Origin: Bacteroidia bacterium
GTDB lineage: Bacteria; Bacteroidota; Bacteroidia; CAIKAF01
Assembly (NCBI GenBank): GCA_030427255.1
Contig: JAUHWY010000008.1
Coordinates: 49,797 to 113,796 of the forward strand
Direction: 5' to 3'
Length of the DNA: 64,000 nt
Shown here: one piece after another, positions 44,580-53,647 of the stretch
Position numbering within the stretch: position 1 is the first letter of the stretch
Layout: each line of letters opens with the position of its first letter
The notes under the pieces: model-generated
What the model was told of the DNA's origin: nothing
Seen by the model: only the letters and a program-made list of their open reading frames with translations
Database searches by the model: none
Program-made: the position numbers and the translations under genes

Positions 44580-45263
44580 TTAGGGCTCTAAGCCCATAAA
44601 TTTACTTACGGCTTGGCCTTGATGGTTTATGATGAGTTCAAACTCGGTTGTGTCGAGCAGGGCATCAAAGTGCACGTAATGAGGATGGTCGGTATTGAAT
44701 CGCGAAGCAAACACATCGCGATGAAGCACGTCTTGAATGGAACGTTGCAGCAATTCGGTGCAATAAAAAGTGGTGGTATCCGACAAATCAAAACCGTGAT
44801 CGAAGGGAACCTTTTGGTCCAAATAGTAACGAGCTCTTTTTGAAATATTCACCCGATTGCTGTAATCGGTTTTAAGCCTCAAAACCACCAAAGTTTTGGC
44901 CACAGAAGTTGCGGTAAAGTGGTCTATGGTTTCTGCTTGCACGCCATCAAATCCGGAGAGACCCTTAGAAACGGAATGAATGATCATCCAGTCTTTTTGA
45001 CCTTTGGTAATAAAAGCGCAGTGGGAAAGGTTGTAATCCACCTCGTCCAGATTGGCAATAACGGAAGAAACAAAGCCTTCGCCTCGTCTAAGAATAATGT
45101 CGCCTTCTTGCAATAAGTCCTTTTCCTCTTGGCTTAGTCTGTAGTTTGGGTCAGCCTTGACCTTTGCTTTGGTGCTGCCTTGATTGAATTGCAGGGCCAA
45201 ATAACTGCCGGATGCCAAAAGAAAAAGGGCTAAGGCTGCAAGAAGCAGCTTAACCCTTTTCAT
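44580..45263 (-). CDS. YiiX/YebB-like NlpC/P60-type cysteine hydrolase
   Basis: Permuted papain-fold hydrolase of 227 residues with an N-terminal membrane anchor or signal (about 4-24). GDIILRRGEGFVSSVI and NLSHCAFITKGQKDWMIIHS hold the catalytic histidine region; FYCTELLQRSI holds the nucleophilic cysteine. The family (YiiX, DUF830-like) acts on amide or lipid-peptide bonds at the envelope. It stands alone between the TPR gene promoter and a small lipoprotein gene 16 bases upstream. Confidence 0.82.
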   Translation of the reverse strand: MKRVKLLLAALALFLLASGSYLALQFNQGSTKAKVKADPNYRLSQEEKDLLQEGDIILRRGEGFVSSVIANLDEVDYNLSHCAFITKGQKDWMIIHSVSKGLSGFDGVQAETIDHFTATSVAKTLVVLRLKTDYSNRVNISKRARYYLDQKVPFDHGFDLSDTTTFYCTELLQRSIQDVLHRDVFASRFNTDHPHYVHFDALLDTTEFELIINHQGQAVSKFMGLEP

Positions 45264-45279
45264 AATTTACCGTGTTGGA

Positions 45280-45747
45280 TTATTCAGCAGAAGCCTCTTC
45301 GCCTTCGCCTTCCATGGCACCTTCAAGTTCGGTCATGGCAGAATCCATGGTGTTGGTGAGTTCTTCTTCGATATCACCAAGCATGTCGTCGCCTTCACCG
45401 CCCATGTCCATTTCTTTGGGCTCGTTAACCAACCACTTGTCGCCACGCTTTACCAATTGAATATCGGAAGCAGCGTTTTCAGCGTCGCAGCAGAAAGAGC
45501 AAGTAGCGGTAGTGTCGTTAGCCACTTCACACTTCAAGTCTTTAACGTCGGTTACAGGAGAAGTACCGGAGGTCTTCATGAACTCGATGTTGGCTTTAGT
45601 TTCTTCAGTACCCAAAGCAATTGCGTCGTCCCATTTCTGGTCTTTCAATGCAGTTAGGTAAGAAGTAGCTGTGTTTTCAGGTCCGCTTCCACCACCGCAA
45701 GCAGCGAGGAGGGCGATTGCGGCAAATCCAAAGATTGCTTTTTTCAT
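45280..45747 (-). CDS. small lipoprotein, DUF4878-like
   Basis: Lipoprotein of 155 residues; signal MKKAIFGFAAIALLAACGGG with lipobox Cys17. The mature part TATSYLTALKDQKWDDAIAL and VKRGDKWLVNEPKEMDM fits DUF4878/NTF2-like lipoproteins. Two cysteines in CSFCCDAENA are notable. The C-terminal 45 residues are very acidic and Met/Gly rich. The ATG at 45747 is fixed by the signal peptide; 19 more codons upstream are open. Confidence 0.75.
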   Translation of the reverse strand: MKKAIFGFAAIALLAACGGGSGPENTATSYLTALKDQKWDDAIALGTEETKANIEFMKTSGTSPVTDVKDLKCEVANDTTATCSFCCDAENAASDIQLVKRGDKWLVNEPKEMDMGGEGDDMLGDIEEELTNTMDSAMTELEGAMEGEGEEASAE

Positions 45748-45852
45748 GTTGTGTCTTGTTAAAAGTTTGTTAAAGCACTGGCAAAGAAAAACATATTTTT
45801 TCAATCTGCAAAAAAAAGATGAAATTCCTTTTTCGCTGCTTAATGGGTTAAT

Positions 45853-46497
45853 TTACAAGCTATTATTATTTGACTTTTTCCCAATTTTTGATTCTTCCCC
45901 ACGCCATATCCTGCTCAAATTGCTTCTATGCGTCCAACAAAGCAGCAAAGGCAGCAAAACTATAAAGACCCGGTCGGCAAAAGTTGCCTCCGGAAATGTA
46001 AAAAAGGAGGCTGTTGCAAAGCCAAAAGCGGCTACCAAAGCGGCCAAAGAAACCATGCGGCTTAGGGCCAATACCAAAGCAAATATGGCTAGAGCTATAC
46101 CTGCCGATAGGGGAGACACCCCCAGCATGGCCCCCAAAAGGGTGGCAACGGCTTTTCCTCCTTTAAATCCTGCCCAAATAGGAAAAATATGTCCTAAGGC
46201 CGCCAGAAGGGCCAAGGGCCATTCTGGACTCACCAAAGTCCAACTTTGTGGCCAAGTGGCTCCAAAGGCAAAGGGCAGGCTAACCGCAGCAAGGCCCTTG
46301 GCAATGTCTATAACCAATACCACCAAACCGGCCTTTTTCCCGAATTGGCGCATCATATTGGTAGCACCAGCATTGCCGCTACCGCCGGTCCTAACATCTT
46401 TGCGAAACCATAAGGCACTAAGCCAAACTGCCGTAGGAATGCTTCCTAAAGCATAGGCCATAGCCATCCAAATAATCCAAACTGCTTCTTCTGTCAT
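45853..46497 (-). CDS. plsY: glycerol-3-phosphate acyltransferase PlsY
   Basis: Membrane acyltransferase that uses acyl-phosphate to acylate glycerol-3-phosphate in phospholipid synthesis. 214 residues, about seven helices. The three family motifs are present: GSIPTAVW, GGSGNAGATNMMR (38-50) and FPIWAGFKGGKAVATLLG. Length is normal. It lies 3 bases after the stop of the 1479-residue exported protein, so both are probably on one transcript with prmA and tpiA. Confidence 0.94.
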   Translation of the reverse strand: MTEEAVWIIWMAMAYALGSIPTAVWLSALWFRKDVRTGGSGNAGATNMMRQFGKKAGLVVLVIDIAKGLAAVSLPFAFGATWPQSWTLVSPEWPLALLAALGHIFPIWAGFKGGKAVATLLGAMLGVSPLSAGIALAIFALVLALSRMVSLAALVAAFGFATASFFTFPEATFADRVFIVLLPLLLCWTHRSNLSRIWRGEESKIGKKSNNNSL

Positions 46498-46500
46498 GGC

Positions 46501-49500
46501 TTATTCTTCGCCGGGTTCGGGTGGTCCTGGGTCCTCATCTGCCTTGCCAAACTTCGACTTAAACCGATCTACCCTCCGTTTGGAGGAGGGGGTTACGGTA
46601 AGTTTGGTATTGTTCTTTTCTACAAACTGTCGGTCTTTCACGTCCAAGGTGCGCAATATATCGGTATAGGCCGACTGGTTGCTGTAAGTTTGCATAATCC
46701 CTGATTTGTACTGGAAATAGTACCAATTGTTGGAATCAATTTCAATGTACAAGGAAAACTGGTCGCCGGCCGGTTTGCGGTTTAAGTCCATCATGATCGG
46801 CAGGGTTTTTAAGCTCTGCTCCTCATTAAATACCAATACCCCCGAGGTCCCTTCAAATTGCAAGGCTCTATGAGCTTTTGACCAACTGAGTTTCACGTCG
46901 TCCAATACCAAGGTTCGCTCCAATTCTTTGGGCATGCGCTTAAACAAGCCCTCCGGTGTAATCTCAGAAAAGGCTTTTTCGGCTGCAGTGGAGTCCAAAA
47001 GGCCTGAAAGATCCTTTTGCAGCTCCTGGTCCCTAAGGTTTATACCCATGGTATTGACCTTTTTGAGCTCTTCGGCAATATATACCAGCATACTTGGCGG
47101 GAAGGGAAAGTGAATGCTCATGGTAAGGTTCAGCTCCGTGGAATCGGCATCCGGATAGTACCGGATATTGCCCGCAGCTTTGAGTTCTACTTGGCCCATT
47201 TTTGAGCCTAAATCCATGCGTCCCTCACCATAACTGGTGCAATTCCCGGTGTGGAACGACAAATAGGGCCCCGGCAGCATACGGTTTTCTAATTTTTCCA
47301 TAGTGCCTACCCGGAATTCCTGGTTCTTTTTGTCATATTTGAGAAAACCATCCACTTTCAACACTTCATAATCCGAAAAGCTGTGCTTGGCACTAAAAAT
47401 GGCCGGATAAAGTCCGGTAGAGTCGCTGGCAAACAAAAAGCCGTTATACAAATCTATGTTGTCGTCGTTTTTTGGATCTGCCGGTATGGGAATAAGAATA
47501 TTGTTGGGGTCGATTTCGGTTTCAAAGCGCAGCCACTCGTTTTGCATATTGCTGCAGCTGTGCATGATTTTAACGTAGCCGTCAAAGGTTAAGAACTCTT
47601 CGTCTCCCCGGAGTTTCACATTTCCCTTAAAACCAAAATGTGGACTCATGCTAAAGTCGGCGATTTGCTCCACTTTACCCTCTGCTACAGTAATGTCGTT
47701 CTCGCAATCGATGGTATGCAAATGTATGGTTTGACCTTTGCCCATTTCGTCTACGTAGGTATAGTCACCCGAACCGGTATAGCGGTGGCTGGTATGCATT
47801 TGAATGGTGGCATTCTTCAATACATGCCTCCGTTCTTCTTTTCCTATCCATACTTCTGCCGAGGGAATGGGATCAAAAACGGCATTTCGCTGAATCGATA
47901 CTTTTTTGTCGTCCGGCTTAATGCGCGCATCGGCAATGTCAATGTACTCTACCCCTTCGCAAAAAATGGTTTTGCTCTTGTTCACAAACTTGGCAATGGG
48001 TGCCACAAAGGCTAAGGAATCCATTTTAGGGTCGGTGGAGACAAATAGAGCTCCTTTTAGGCCCAAGTCATCTACCCGTTCGGAGTTCATGTCCACCTCG
48101 TTTCTATCCATATACCATTCCAGCTCCTCCATATACGCTTTAAAATCGTTCATGGGGAAATCAACGTGGGTTTCGTCGGAGTTGGATCGGAAAATGCCTT
48201 TGCGGCCAACAAAGGTTACGTCGGAGTTTACATTGTCTGTCCGCAAGGCCACATTTGCCGTATCGGATCCGCCAATTTGGTCCTTTAAAGCAAAGCTGGT
48301 GGTGTCGCTTCGGAAATCATCGGCTTTGTATTGAAAAATTTCCGACTCCATTTCGGCAGTACCAAAATCCATGAGTCCATCTCCGGTTAAGCCCGCAGGA
48401 GTAAGGGTTACTTTACCCGTCATTACGGTTTCGCCCTCATACATTTCCAAGGGTTTTCCGGAGTCTTTGGCCTCCAATTTGTCGTTTTTGGGCTCCCAAT
48501 GCACATACACGTCTTGGGCTTTTACATCCGGGGTCTCTATCGCTCCTTTCGATTTCTTAATCCCGAATTTATAGGCCATGGTGTTCATAGAATCCGGGTA
48601 AAACTTAAAATCGGTAGACCACATTTGTGAGGTTAAATACTCCAGTTGTCCGCCCCCTCGTATGCCTTTATGCGACAAGCTGAGGGTGTCTTTAAAGGTA
48701 CCTTTGCCGCCATACACAGGTAGTCCTTCTTCACCGGTAACTCGCTCAAAGCCCAAGGAATAATCTTTTTGTACGCTTAACTTCTCTTTTAAATCCGGAA
48801 ATATATTGCTCACAAAAGTACCCTCCAGCTGTATTTGCTCGGTTTGGAAGTTGTCCAAACTATCCAAGGTAAAGGGATCCAGCTTAAAATATACTTGGTC
48901 ACGCTTGTACACGCCGCCTTCAATCTCCGGGCGATCGTAATAGGTATAGGACTCTCTTTCGCTAATCAATCGAGGGTATTCCGACATAGATTTTACTCCT
49001 GACTTGTTGCCTGGCGCATCAACCAATAATTCGCCGCGTAAATCTTCGATCACCGTTTTTACAAACCTCAGGGGTTGTAAGCCCATTTCGTTCTTGGTGA
49101 AACTCTTTACGGCCATTTTAACCGAGTCTACATTGGTAAGGGTAACTTTAAACAGGTCGTAATTGAAGTCGAAATCTTTACCGAATATCCCAAACTTACC
49201 CGCCTCAATCACTCCGCTGAAACTAAAGTCCCGGTTCTTGCGCAACTCCACTTCTTGGTTTTCCGGATAAATGAATACGGCCTGACTGTCCGATAAGGTG
49301 ATACGAGCTACGCCTGCCAAATCCAATCGGTAGTCCTTTAAGGACAAGCGGGCGTTGTCGGCATTAATGACCGATTCAAAAGAGATTACATCGAAGTCTT
49401 TGAGTCCCGCTCTGGCAAAATAATAATCGTATAAGCGCTCCCTTACGGTTACGGTTTGGGTCTCTGATTCATAGGAAATCAAACCAATAATGCTCATGCG

Positions 49501-50940
49501 TATGAGCAGCAAACGTACCTGATGCGGATCGGTTTTCATGTACTTAGAAAACTCAATCGCTTTAAATTTTTCAGGCATGTCGTTGGCCTTCAAAAAATTG
49601 AACATCACCGTTACCGGATGCACGTGGTCCAAACCCCGCAAGCGTTCGTCGTGTACCTCGCTGTAATAATTGGCCGATTGAAATACAGCTTTGTTTTCCG
49701 CACTGCCCTTGGCCATGGATATGCGAATAAAATCTTGATCCATACGCCAATACAAGGCCTCAAAAAACATGTCTACCTTATGATAGGTGTTAAAAAAGGG
49801 GGTTTGAACGCTTCCATCGCCAATCCTAAGCAAGGAAAGTTCCCGCTCCTCGGCCAAAAATTTAATTTGTAGCCCCGGATGAAAAATGGAATCCTCCTCC
49901 AAATACATGGTTACCGAGGCTTCTTGCGAAGCCAGCCTTTCTTCCCCAATAGAATAGGAGGTACTTGCCGTTTTTAGAAATACTTCTCCCTGCCGCTTAA
50001 AATACAAATAGGCCGGCAAATCAGGCGTTCCTTTGGCAATAAACCGGGTGCCGTAAAACGAAAACCCGCCCTCGTAATCTATATCCGGCCGGATGTCCTC
50101 CATGCGAAACCGCTTGCTGTAGGAATCAAATTTGGGGTAACGCGAATCCCTATGCTCCCCGGTGGCAGTTAGTTTCTCTTCAAAACTTCCCATCAAAGGC
50201 TCCGAAAAATAGTCTTGATGCACAAACATCACCGAATCGGCAGTAAAGGTGGTGCGACGCATGTTCAAATTCACACGGTTTAGCTCGGCATATACTTTGT
50301 CGCGCGCCAACTCATTCCGGTCGTAATACATGCGGCCTCCCTCAATATTGGCCTCTTCCTCTAAAGGTAAATACCACAAATGCGTGCCCTCAATTACGGT
50401 TTGGTCGTGCTGCGACTTGGCATGTAAATCCACCTTTGGTCCTTCAACGGTAACTTCTCCGTTTTGGATAGACAAATAGGCATCTCCCGAAAAAGACCAG
50501 GTGTGCCCCGACGACTGATACAATATGTTTTCGGCAAAATACTGCTCCGAAAACTCCAAAAACTTTTGAAATACACTGGGCGACTCTTCCTTTAGTACAT
50601 GCCTAGCCACCGGAAGCCACTCATGGTATACATTCAAGGTAGTGTTGGGTCGCTTGGAAAAGGCCACGGCGGTGCGCACATAAAACTCATAATGCGCAGA
50701 CCGCATGCGCTTTTTTTCCATTTGGTTACCAAAAACCACAAAACTGTCTTTTATGGCCTGAAAGGTGGTGCCCATCATAACGTCTTCCGCCCCTTTCATG
50801 AACTCCTTAATGTCTTTGTCGTTCATGCCATTGCTCATTCTATCCTCTAGGGCCTTGAATAAGCTTTCGGTATCGTTGGGCAGACCTTGGCCCACCAAAC
50901 CTAGGGTAAACATCCAAAAGAGCAGAAAAACTAAACGCAT
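46501..50940 (-). CDS. very large exported protein, unknown function (1479 aa)
   Basis: Exported protein with a signal peptide (MRLVFLLFWMFTLGLVGQGL) and an otherwise beta-rich sequence with no membrane helix. After a helical N-terminal region (about 25-130), strand-loop units recur, such as VEGPKVDLHAKSQHDQTVIE, FTADSVMFVHQDY and GALFVSTDPKMDSLAFVAP, often with a residue pattern of D/E-x-L/V-x-G. A helical insert lies near 455-500. The tail is charged and Pro/Glu rich (DEDPGPPEPGEE). No catalytic motif or known domain was recognised; an OstA/LptA-like or AsmA-like stacked-beta fold is a guess. Flanked by prmA (5 bases) and plsY (3 bases). Confidence 0.85.
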   Translation of the reverse strand: MRLVFLLFWMFTLGLVGQGLPNDTESLFKALEDRMSNGMNDKDIKEFMKGAEDVMMGTTFQAIKDSFVVFGNQMEKKRMRSAHYEFYVRTAVAFSKRPNTTLNVYHEWLPVARHVLKEESPSVFQKFLEFSEQYFAENILYQSSGHTWSFSGDAYLSIQNGEVTVEGPKVDLHAKSQHDQTVIEGTHLWYLPLEEEANIEGGRMYYDRNELARDKVYAELNRVNLNMRRTTFTADSVMFVHQDYFSEPLMGSFEEKLTATGEHRDSRYPKFDSYSKRFRMEDIRPDIDYEGGFSFYGTRFIAKGTPDLPAYLYFKRQGEVFLKTASTSYSIGEERLASQEASVTMYLEEDSIFHPGLQIKFLAEERELSLLRIGDGSVQTPFFNTYHKVDMFFEALYWRMDQDFIRISMAKGSAENKAVFQSANYYSEVHDERLRGLDHVHPVTVMFNFLKANDMPEKFKAIEFSKYMKTDPHQVRLLLIRMSIIGLISYESETQTVTVRERLYDYYFARAGLKDFDVISFESVINADNARLSLKDYRLDLAGVARITLSDSQAVFIYPENQEVELRKNRDFSFSGVIEAGKFGIFGKDFDFNYDLFKVTLTNVDSVKMAVKSFTKNEMGLQPLRFVKTVIEDLRGELLVDAPGNKSGVKSMSEYPRLISERESYTYYDRPEIEGGVYKRDQVYFKLDPFTLDSLDNFQTEQIQLEGTFVSNIFPDLKEKLSVQKDYSLGFERVTGEEGLPVYGGKGTFKDTLSLSHKGIRGGGQLEYLTSQMWSTDFKFYPDSMNTMAYKFGIKKSKGAIETPDVKAQDVYVHWEPKNDKLEAKDSGKPLEMYEGETVMTGKVTLTPAGLTGDGLMDFGTAEMESEIFQYKADDFRSDTTSFALKDQIGGSDTANVALRTDNVNSDVTFVGRKGIFRSNSDETHVDFPMNDFKAYMEELEWYMDRNEVDMNSERVDDLGLKGALFVSTDPKMDSLAFVAPIAKFVNKSKTIFCEGVEYIDIADARIKPDDKKVSIQRNAVFDPIPSAEVWIGKEERRHVLKNATIQMHTSHRYTGSGDYTYVDEMGKGQTIHLHTIDCENDITVAEGKVEQIADFSMSPHFGFKGNVKLRGDEEFLTFDGYVKIMHSCSNMQNEWLRFETEIDPNNILIPIPADPKNDDNIDLYNGFLFASDSTGLYPAIFSAKHSFSDYEVLKVDGFLKYDKKNQEFRVGTMEKLENRMLPGPYLSFHTGNCTSYGEGRMDLGSKMGQVELKAAGNIRYYPDADSTELNLTMSIHFPFPPSMLVYIAEELKKVNTMGINLRDQELQKDLSGLLDSTAAEKAFSEITPEGLFKRMPKELERTLVLDDVKLSWSKAHRALQFEGTSGVLVFNEEQSLKTLPIMMDLNRKPAGDQFSLYIEIDSNNWYYFQYKSGIMQTYSNQSAYTDILRTLDVKDRQFVEKNNTKLTVTPSSKRRVDRFKSKFGKADEDPGPPEPGEE

Positions 50941-50945
50941 GCAAC

Positions 50946-51770
50946 TTATTTTTGGCAGACCAACAACAACCACTCCTCCTGCTGTTGCTTTTCAATTAGG
51001 CTTAGTCCATGCTCCTTCAGGGCATCCAATAAGGGAGCAACTTTGGATTCTAAAATGCCACTCAAAAGCAAAAAGCCACCCGGACAAAGCAGTTTGGTGT
51101 AGGCCGGCAATTGCTCTAAAATAACATGCAATTGTATGTTCGCCAAAATCAAATCGAGCTTTGCTTCACCTTCGGGAGGTTCAGCCGCACAAGTCAATTC
51201 CATCCGTCCGGCTCTAGGCTCTTTGCTGCGCAAGGTTTCTGCACTGGCAACTGCTTTTGGGTCGTTGTCAATGGCCCAAACTTTTTCGGCACCAAAGCGC
51301 AAGGCAATACAAGCCAAAATACCGGTGCCGGTGCCCATGTCCAGTACTCTTTTGCCGGCCACTTTGCCGGGTAGCCAGGCCGCCATCATACGCGTAGTGG
51401 CATGATGTCCCGTACCAAAGGCCATGGCTGCTTCCACCACAAATTCTTCTTCTACTTCGGTCATGGCCTCATGAAAGGCTGCCCGAATGCCAATGGCATC
51501 CGAAATCTTTACCGGCGCATAACTCGCTTCCCAAACAGCATTCCAATTGGTCTCCCCCATATGGCTTAAGCGCCACTCTACCGCAAAGGGAATGGATTCT
51601 ATTATGGATTGTATTTGCTCTCTGCCCTCGGTGGCTTCCGGACGTGAGGCTTGCCACCAGCCATCCTCCTCTTGACTAAAGGCATCAAAGCCATGCGGAC
51701 TCAACAAGGCGGGCACTATATTTTCCCAGCCTGGTGTCTCCGCTTTGTAGTGCACTACCTCAAAGGTCAT
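50946..51770 (-). CDS. prmA: ribosomal protein L11 methyltransferase
   Basis: SAM-dependent methyltransferase that modifies ribosomal protein L11, 274 residues. An N-terminal substrate-recognition domain (about 1-100) is followed by the Rossmann MTase domain with MAFGTGHHATTRMM, RVLDMGTGTGILACIALRFG and LDLILANIQLHVILEQL. The ATG at 51770 matches the family N-terminus and lies inside tpiA, overlapping it by 11 bases. Part of a tpiA-prmA-large protein-plsY run. Confidence 0.93.
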   Translation of the reverse strand: MTFEVVHYKAETPGWENIVPALLSPHGFDAFSQEEDGWWQASRPEATEGREQIQSIIESIPFAVEWRLSHMGETNWNAVWEASYAPVKISDAIGIRAAFHEAMTEVEEEFVVEAAMAFGTGHHATTRMMAAWLPGKVAGKRVLDMGTGTGILACIALRFGAEKVWAIDNDPKAVASAETLRSKEPRAGRMELTCAAEPPEGEAKLDLILANIQLHVILEQLPAYTKLLCPGGFLLLSGILESKVAPLLDALKEHGLSLIEKQQQEEWLLLVCQK

Positions 51771-52524
51771 AATGAGGATTGGCTTGTACAATTTGCAAAA
51801 AGTCTGCCGCCTTTAAGGAAGCTCCACCAATGAGTCCACCATCGATGTCGGTTTGACCGAACAACTCGGCGGCATTTTCGGGTTTAACGCTGCCACCATA
51901 CAATATCCGAATCTTTTCGGCGGCAGATTCACCAAATTTTTTGGCCCAGACCCTACGAATAAAGGCGTGCATTTCCTGAGCTTGAAAAGGCGATGCCGTT
52001 TGTCCCGTTCCAATAGCCCAAACCGGTTCGTAGGCAATGACCAATGTTTGCAAGGCCTCCCCGTCAAAACCTTCGGTGGCCTCCTCTATTTGGTGGCGCA
52101 CCACTTCCATATGGTTGCCCGATTCTCTTTCTTCTAAGGTTTCTCCCACGCACAAAAAGGGAGTCAAATCCTCTTCTAAACAGCGTTCCAGCTTTTGATT
52201 AAGCACTTTGCCGGTTTCGCCAAACAGTTGCCTACGTTCGCTGTGGCCTATCAAAAGCCCTTGGGCCCCGCAAGCCTTAAGCATGGATACCGAAAGCTCC
52301 CCTGTATACGCGCCTTGCGCAGCAGAAGCAGCATTTTGCGCGCCTAGCTTAACCGGACTTTGTGCCAAGGGTTCGGCCAAAAGACTCAAATGTGTGGCGG
52401 GGGGAAAGACCCAAACCTCGGACTCCGCCTTGCCCAAGCCACTCAAGATTTCCTGCACCAAAGCCAAACCCTCCTTGGGATGGGTGTGCATTTTCCAATT
52501 TCCTGCTACTAAATGTGTGCGCAT
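51760..52524 (-). CDS. tpiA: triosephosphate isomerase
   Basis: Glycolytic TIM-barrel enzyme interconverting DHAP and glyceraldehyde-3-phosphate, 254 residues. Catalytic landmarks: VAGNWKMH (Lys), LIGHSERRQLFGE (His), VIAYEPVWAIGTGQTASPFQ (Glu and flexible loop) and ILYGGSVKPENAAELF. A perfect -7 element is 16 bases upstream. It is the first gene of the minus-strand run that continues with prmA. Confidence 0.97.
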   Translation of the reverse strand: MRTHLVAGNWKMHTHPKEGLALVQEILSGLGKAESEVWVFPPATHLSLLAEPLAQSPVKLGAQNAASAAQGAYTGELSVSMLKACGAQGLLIGHSERRQLFGETGKVLNQKLERCLEEDLTPFLCVGETLEERESGNHMEVVRHQIEEATEGFDGEALQTLVIAYEPVWAIGTGQTASPFQAQEMHAFIRRVWAKKFGESAAEKIRILYGGSVKPENAAELFGQTDIDGGLIGGASLKAADFLQIVQANPHYDL

Positions 52525-52540
52525 GCCTAGCTATTTTGAG

Positions 52541-52548
52541 CAAAGGTA
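52541..52548 (-). promoter_or_regulatory. -7 promoter element of tpiA
   Basis: On the minus strand TACCTTTG, a perfect TAnnTTTG match, lies 16 bases before the tpiA ATG. Likely drives tpiA, prmA, the large exported protein and plsY. Confidence 0.55.
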
Positions 52549-52592
52549 GCATTCGTAGGCTTTTTTTTGGGCCCTTCTTTCTAGAGGTTTTA

Positions 52593-52745
52593 GTATGCTA
52601 ACCGGCCCTTGCTCCGGGCTCCCTCGTCACTAAGCCGCCCTGCGGGGCTGCGGTAGCTTACCCGAAGGGTCGGGACCGCTTCCTCGCCCTCGCAGGGCTG
52701 GCTTAGTGCCATCGGGCGGCCCTCCGTGGGGCCGGGGGGCCATTC
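52593..52745 (+). repeat. GC-rich dispersed element copy D with long hairpin
   Basis: About 150 bp of GC-rich sequence in the divergent tpiA-SDR gap. Arms CACTAAGCC (52628-52636) and GGCTTAGTG (52700-52708) are perfectly complementary and continue with CCCTGCG/CGCAGGG, giving a stem of about 16 bp around an inner CCCGAAGGGTCGGG. The minus strand shares the short boxes GATGG, GCGAGGA and CCCGGAGC with copies A-C, but the ends differ. Possibly a third subfamily. Confidence 0.65.
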
Positions 52746-52776
52746 TATGGGGGACTTATGATTTTTCGGCGATAAA

Positions 52777-52790
52777 AGAACGACCGTTCC
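52777..52790 (+). promoter_or_regulatory. operator-like palindrome 1 upstream of the SDR gene
   Basis: AGAACGACCGTTCC contains the perfect inverted repeat GAACG-AC-CGTTC. It matches the site before tetR (53619-53632) at 11 of 14 positions. It lies about 12 bases upstream of the SDR -7 element, where TetR binding would block polymerase. Confidence 0.65.
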
Positions 52791-52801
52791 AAAAATGTTT
52801 T

Positions 52802-52809
52802 TACATTTG
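52802..52809 (+). promoter_or_regulatory. -7 promoter element of the SDR gene
   Basis: TACATTTG, a perfect TAnnTTTG match, sits between two operator-like sites and 26 bases before the ATG at 52836. Confidence 0.6.
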
Positions 52810-52810
52810 C

Positions 52811-52824
52811 GGAACATTCATTCC
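52811..52824 (+). promoter_or_regulatory. operator-like palindrome 2 (partial) in the SDR leader
   Basis: GGAACATTCATTCC keeps the outer GGAA/TTCC arms of the other sites, but the centre deviates. It directly follows the -7 element, at the expected transcription start. Weaker than the other two sites. Confidence 0.4.
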
Positions 52825-52835
52825 AAAAAAACATC

Positions 52836-53600
52836 ATGGAGAAAAAACTAAACAACAAAAGGGCACTTATTACCGGCGGAAATGCAGGTATCGGATTTGC
52901 AACTGCTCAAGAATTCCTGGCCCAAGGTGCGGAGGTTATCATTACTGGAAAGGATGCTGACCGAGTAGCTGAGGCCGTAAAGGCTTTGGGTGATAAGGTG
53001 CACGGCTTTGTGGCTGACGTAGCACAAATGGACCAAATTTCAAATTTGGCTGCTCAGGTGCAAGCACTTTGGGGCAATTTGGATATCTTATTTGTCAACG
53101 CCGGAGTGTTTTACCCTAGTCCTGTAGGACAGATCTCCGAAACTGGTTTTGATGCACTAATGGACATCAATTTCAAAGGGGCAGTCTTTACAATTGAGGC
53201 CCTTCTGCCTTTAATGGATTCAGGAGCATCTATTGTGAACCTTAGTTCTATCAATGCGTATTCAGGTATGTCAAATACTTCCATTTATGCGGCAAGTAAA
53301 GCAGCAATGAATGCCTACACCCGAACCGCAGCAACCGAACTTGCACCAAAAGGGATTCGAATCAATGCCGTAAATCCCGGACCCATTGCCACTGGAATTT
53401 TTGGAAAATCAGGCTTACCTCAAGAGGCTATTGAAGGCTTTGCAAATGCTTTGCAGCAGCGTATTCCGCTTAAGCGATTTGGCCAGCCGGAAGAAGTTGC
53501 CAAATTGGTTCGCTTTGTAGCTTCGGATGAAGCAGCGTTTATCACCGGTGCGGAAATAAACATTGATGGTGGTACCGCTGTAAATAATATCATCGGCTAA
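52836..53600 (+). CDS. SDR family NAD(P)-dependent oxidoreductase
   Basis: Classical short-chain dehydrogenase of 254 residues. Cofactor motif TGGNAGIG (13-20), NAG (88-90), catalytic Ser137/Ser138 region IVNLSSINAYSG and YAASK (Tyr151, Lys155). The C-terminal GAEINIDGGTAVNNI is typical. The residue after the second beta strand (ITGKDADR, with Lys39) suggests NADP preference, as an inference. It is followed by the tetR-type gene on the same strand, and both have matching operators, so expression is probably induced by the regulator's ligand. Confidence 0.93.
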   Translation: MEKKLNNKRALITGGNAGIGFATAQEFLAQGAEVIITGKDADRVAEAVKALGDKVHGFVADVAQMDQISNLAAQVQALWGNLDILFVNAGVFYPSPVGQISETGFDALMDINFKGAVFTIEALLPLMDSGASIVNLSSINAYSGMSNTSIYAASKAAMNAYTRTAATELAPKGIRINAVNPGPIATGIFGKSGLPQEAIEGFANALQQRIPLKRFGQPEEVAKLVRFVASDEAAFITGAEINIDGGTAVNNIIG

Positions 53601-53618
53601 TTTTTTGCACCTATTTAT

Positions 53619-53632
53619 GGAATGACCATTCC
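53619..53632 (+). promoter_or_regulatory. operator-like palindrome 3 upstream of the tetR-type gene
   Basis: GGAATGACCATTCC is a perfect palindrome with a 2-base centre (GGAATG-AC-CATTCC) and shares its layout with the site before the SDR gene. It lies 7 bases upstream of the -7 element of the regulator gene, fitting autoregulation. Confidence 0.7.
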
Positions 53633-53639
53633 TAATTTT

Positions 53640-53647
53640 TACCTTTG
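53640..53647 (+). promoter_or_regulatory. -7 promoter element of the tetR-type gene
   Basis: TACCTTTG, a perfect TAnnTTTG match, 30 bases before the ATG at 53678. Its last seven bases are also the first bases of the 30-bp palindrome at 53641-53670. Confidence 0.55.

Noticed and set aside
45671..46456. Plus-strand open frame of 261 codons opposite plsY
   Set aside because: PlsY motifs are clear on the other strand; this frame is Ala/Lys-rich shadow sequence.
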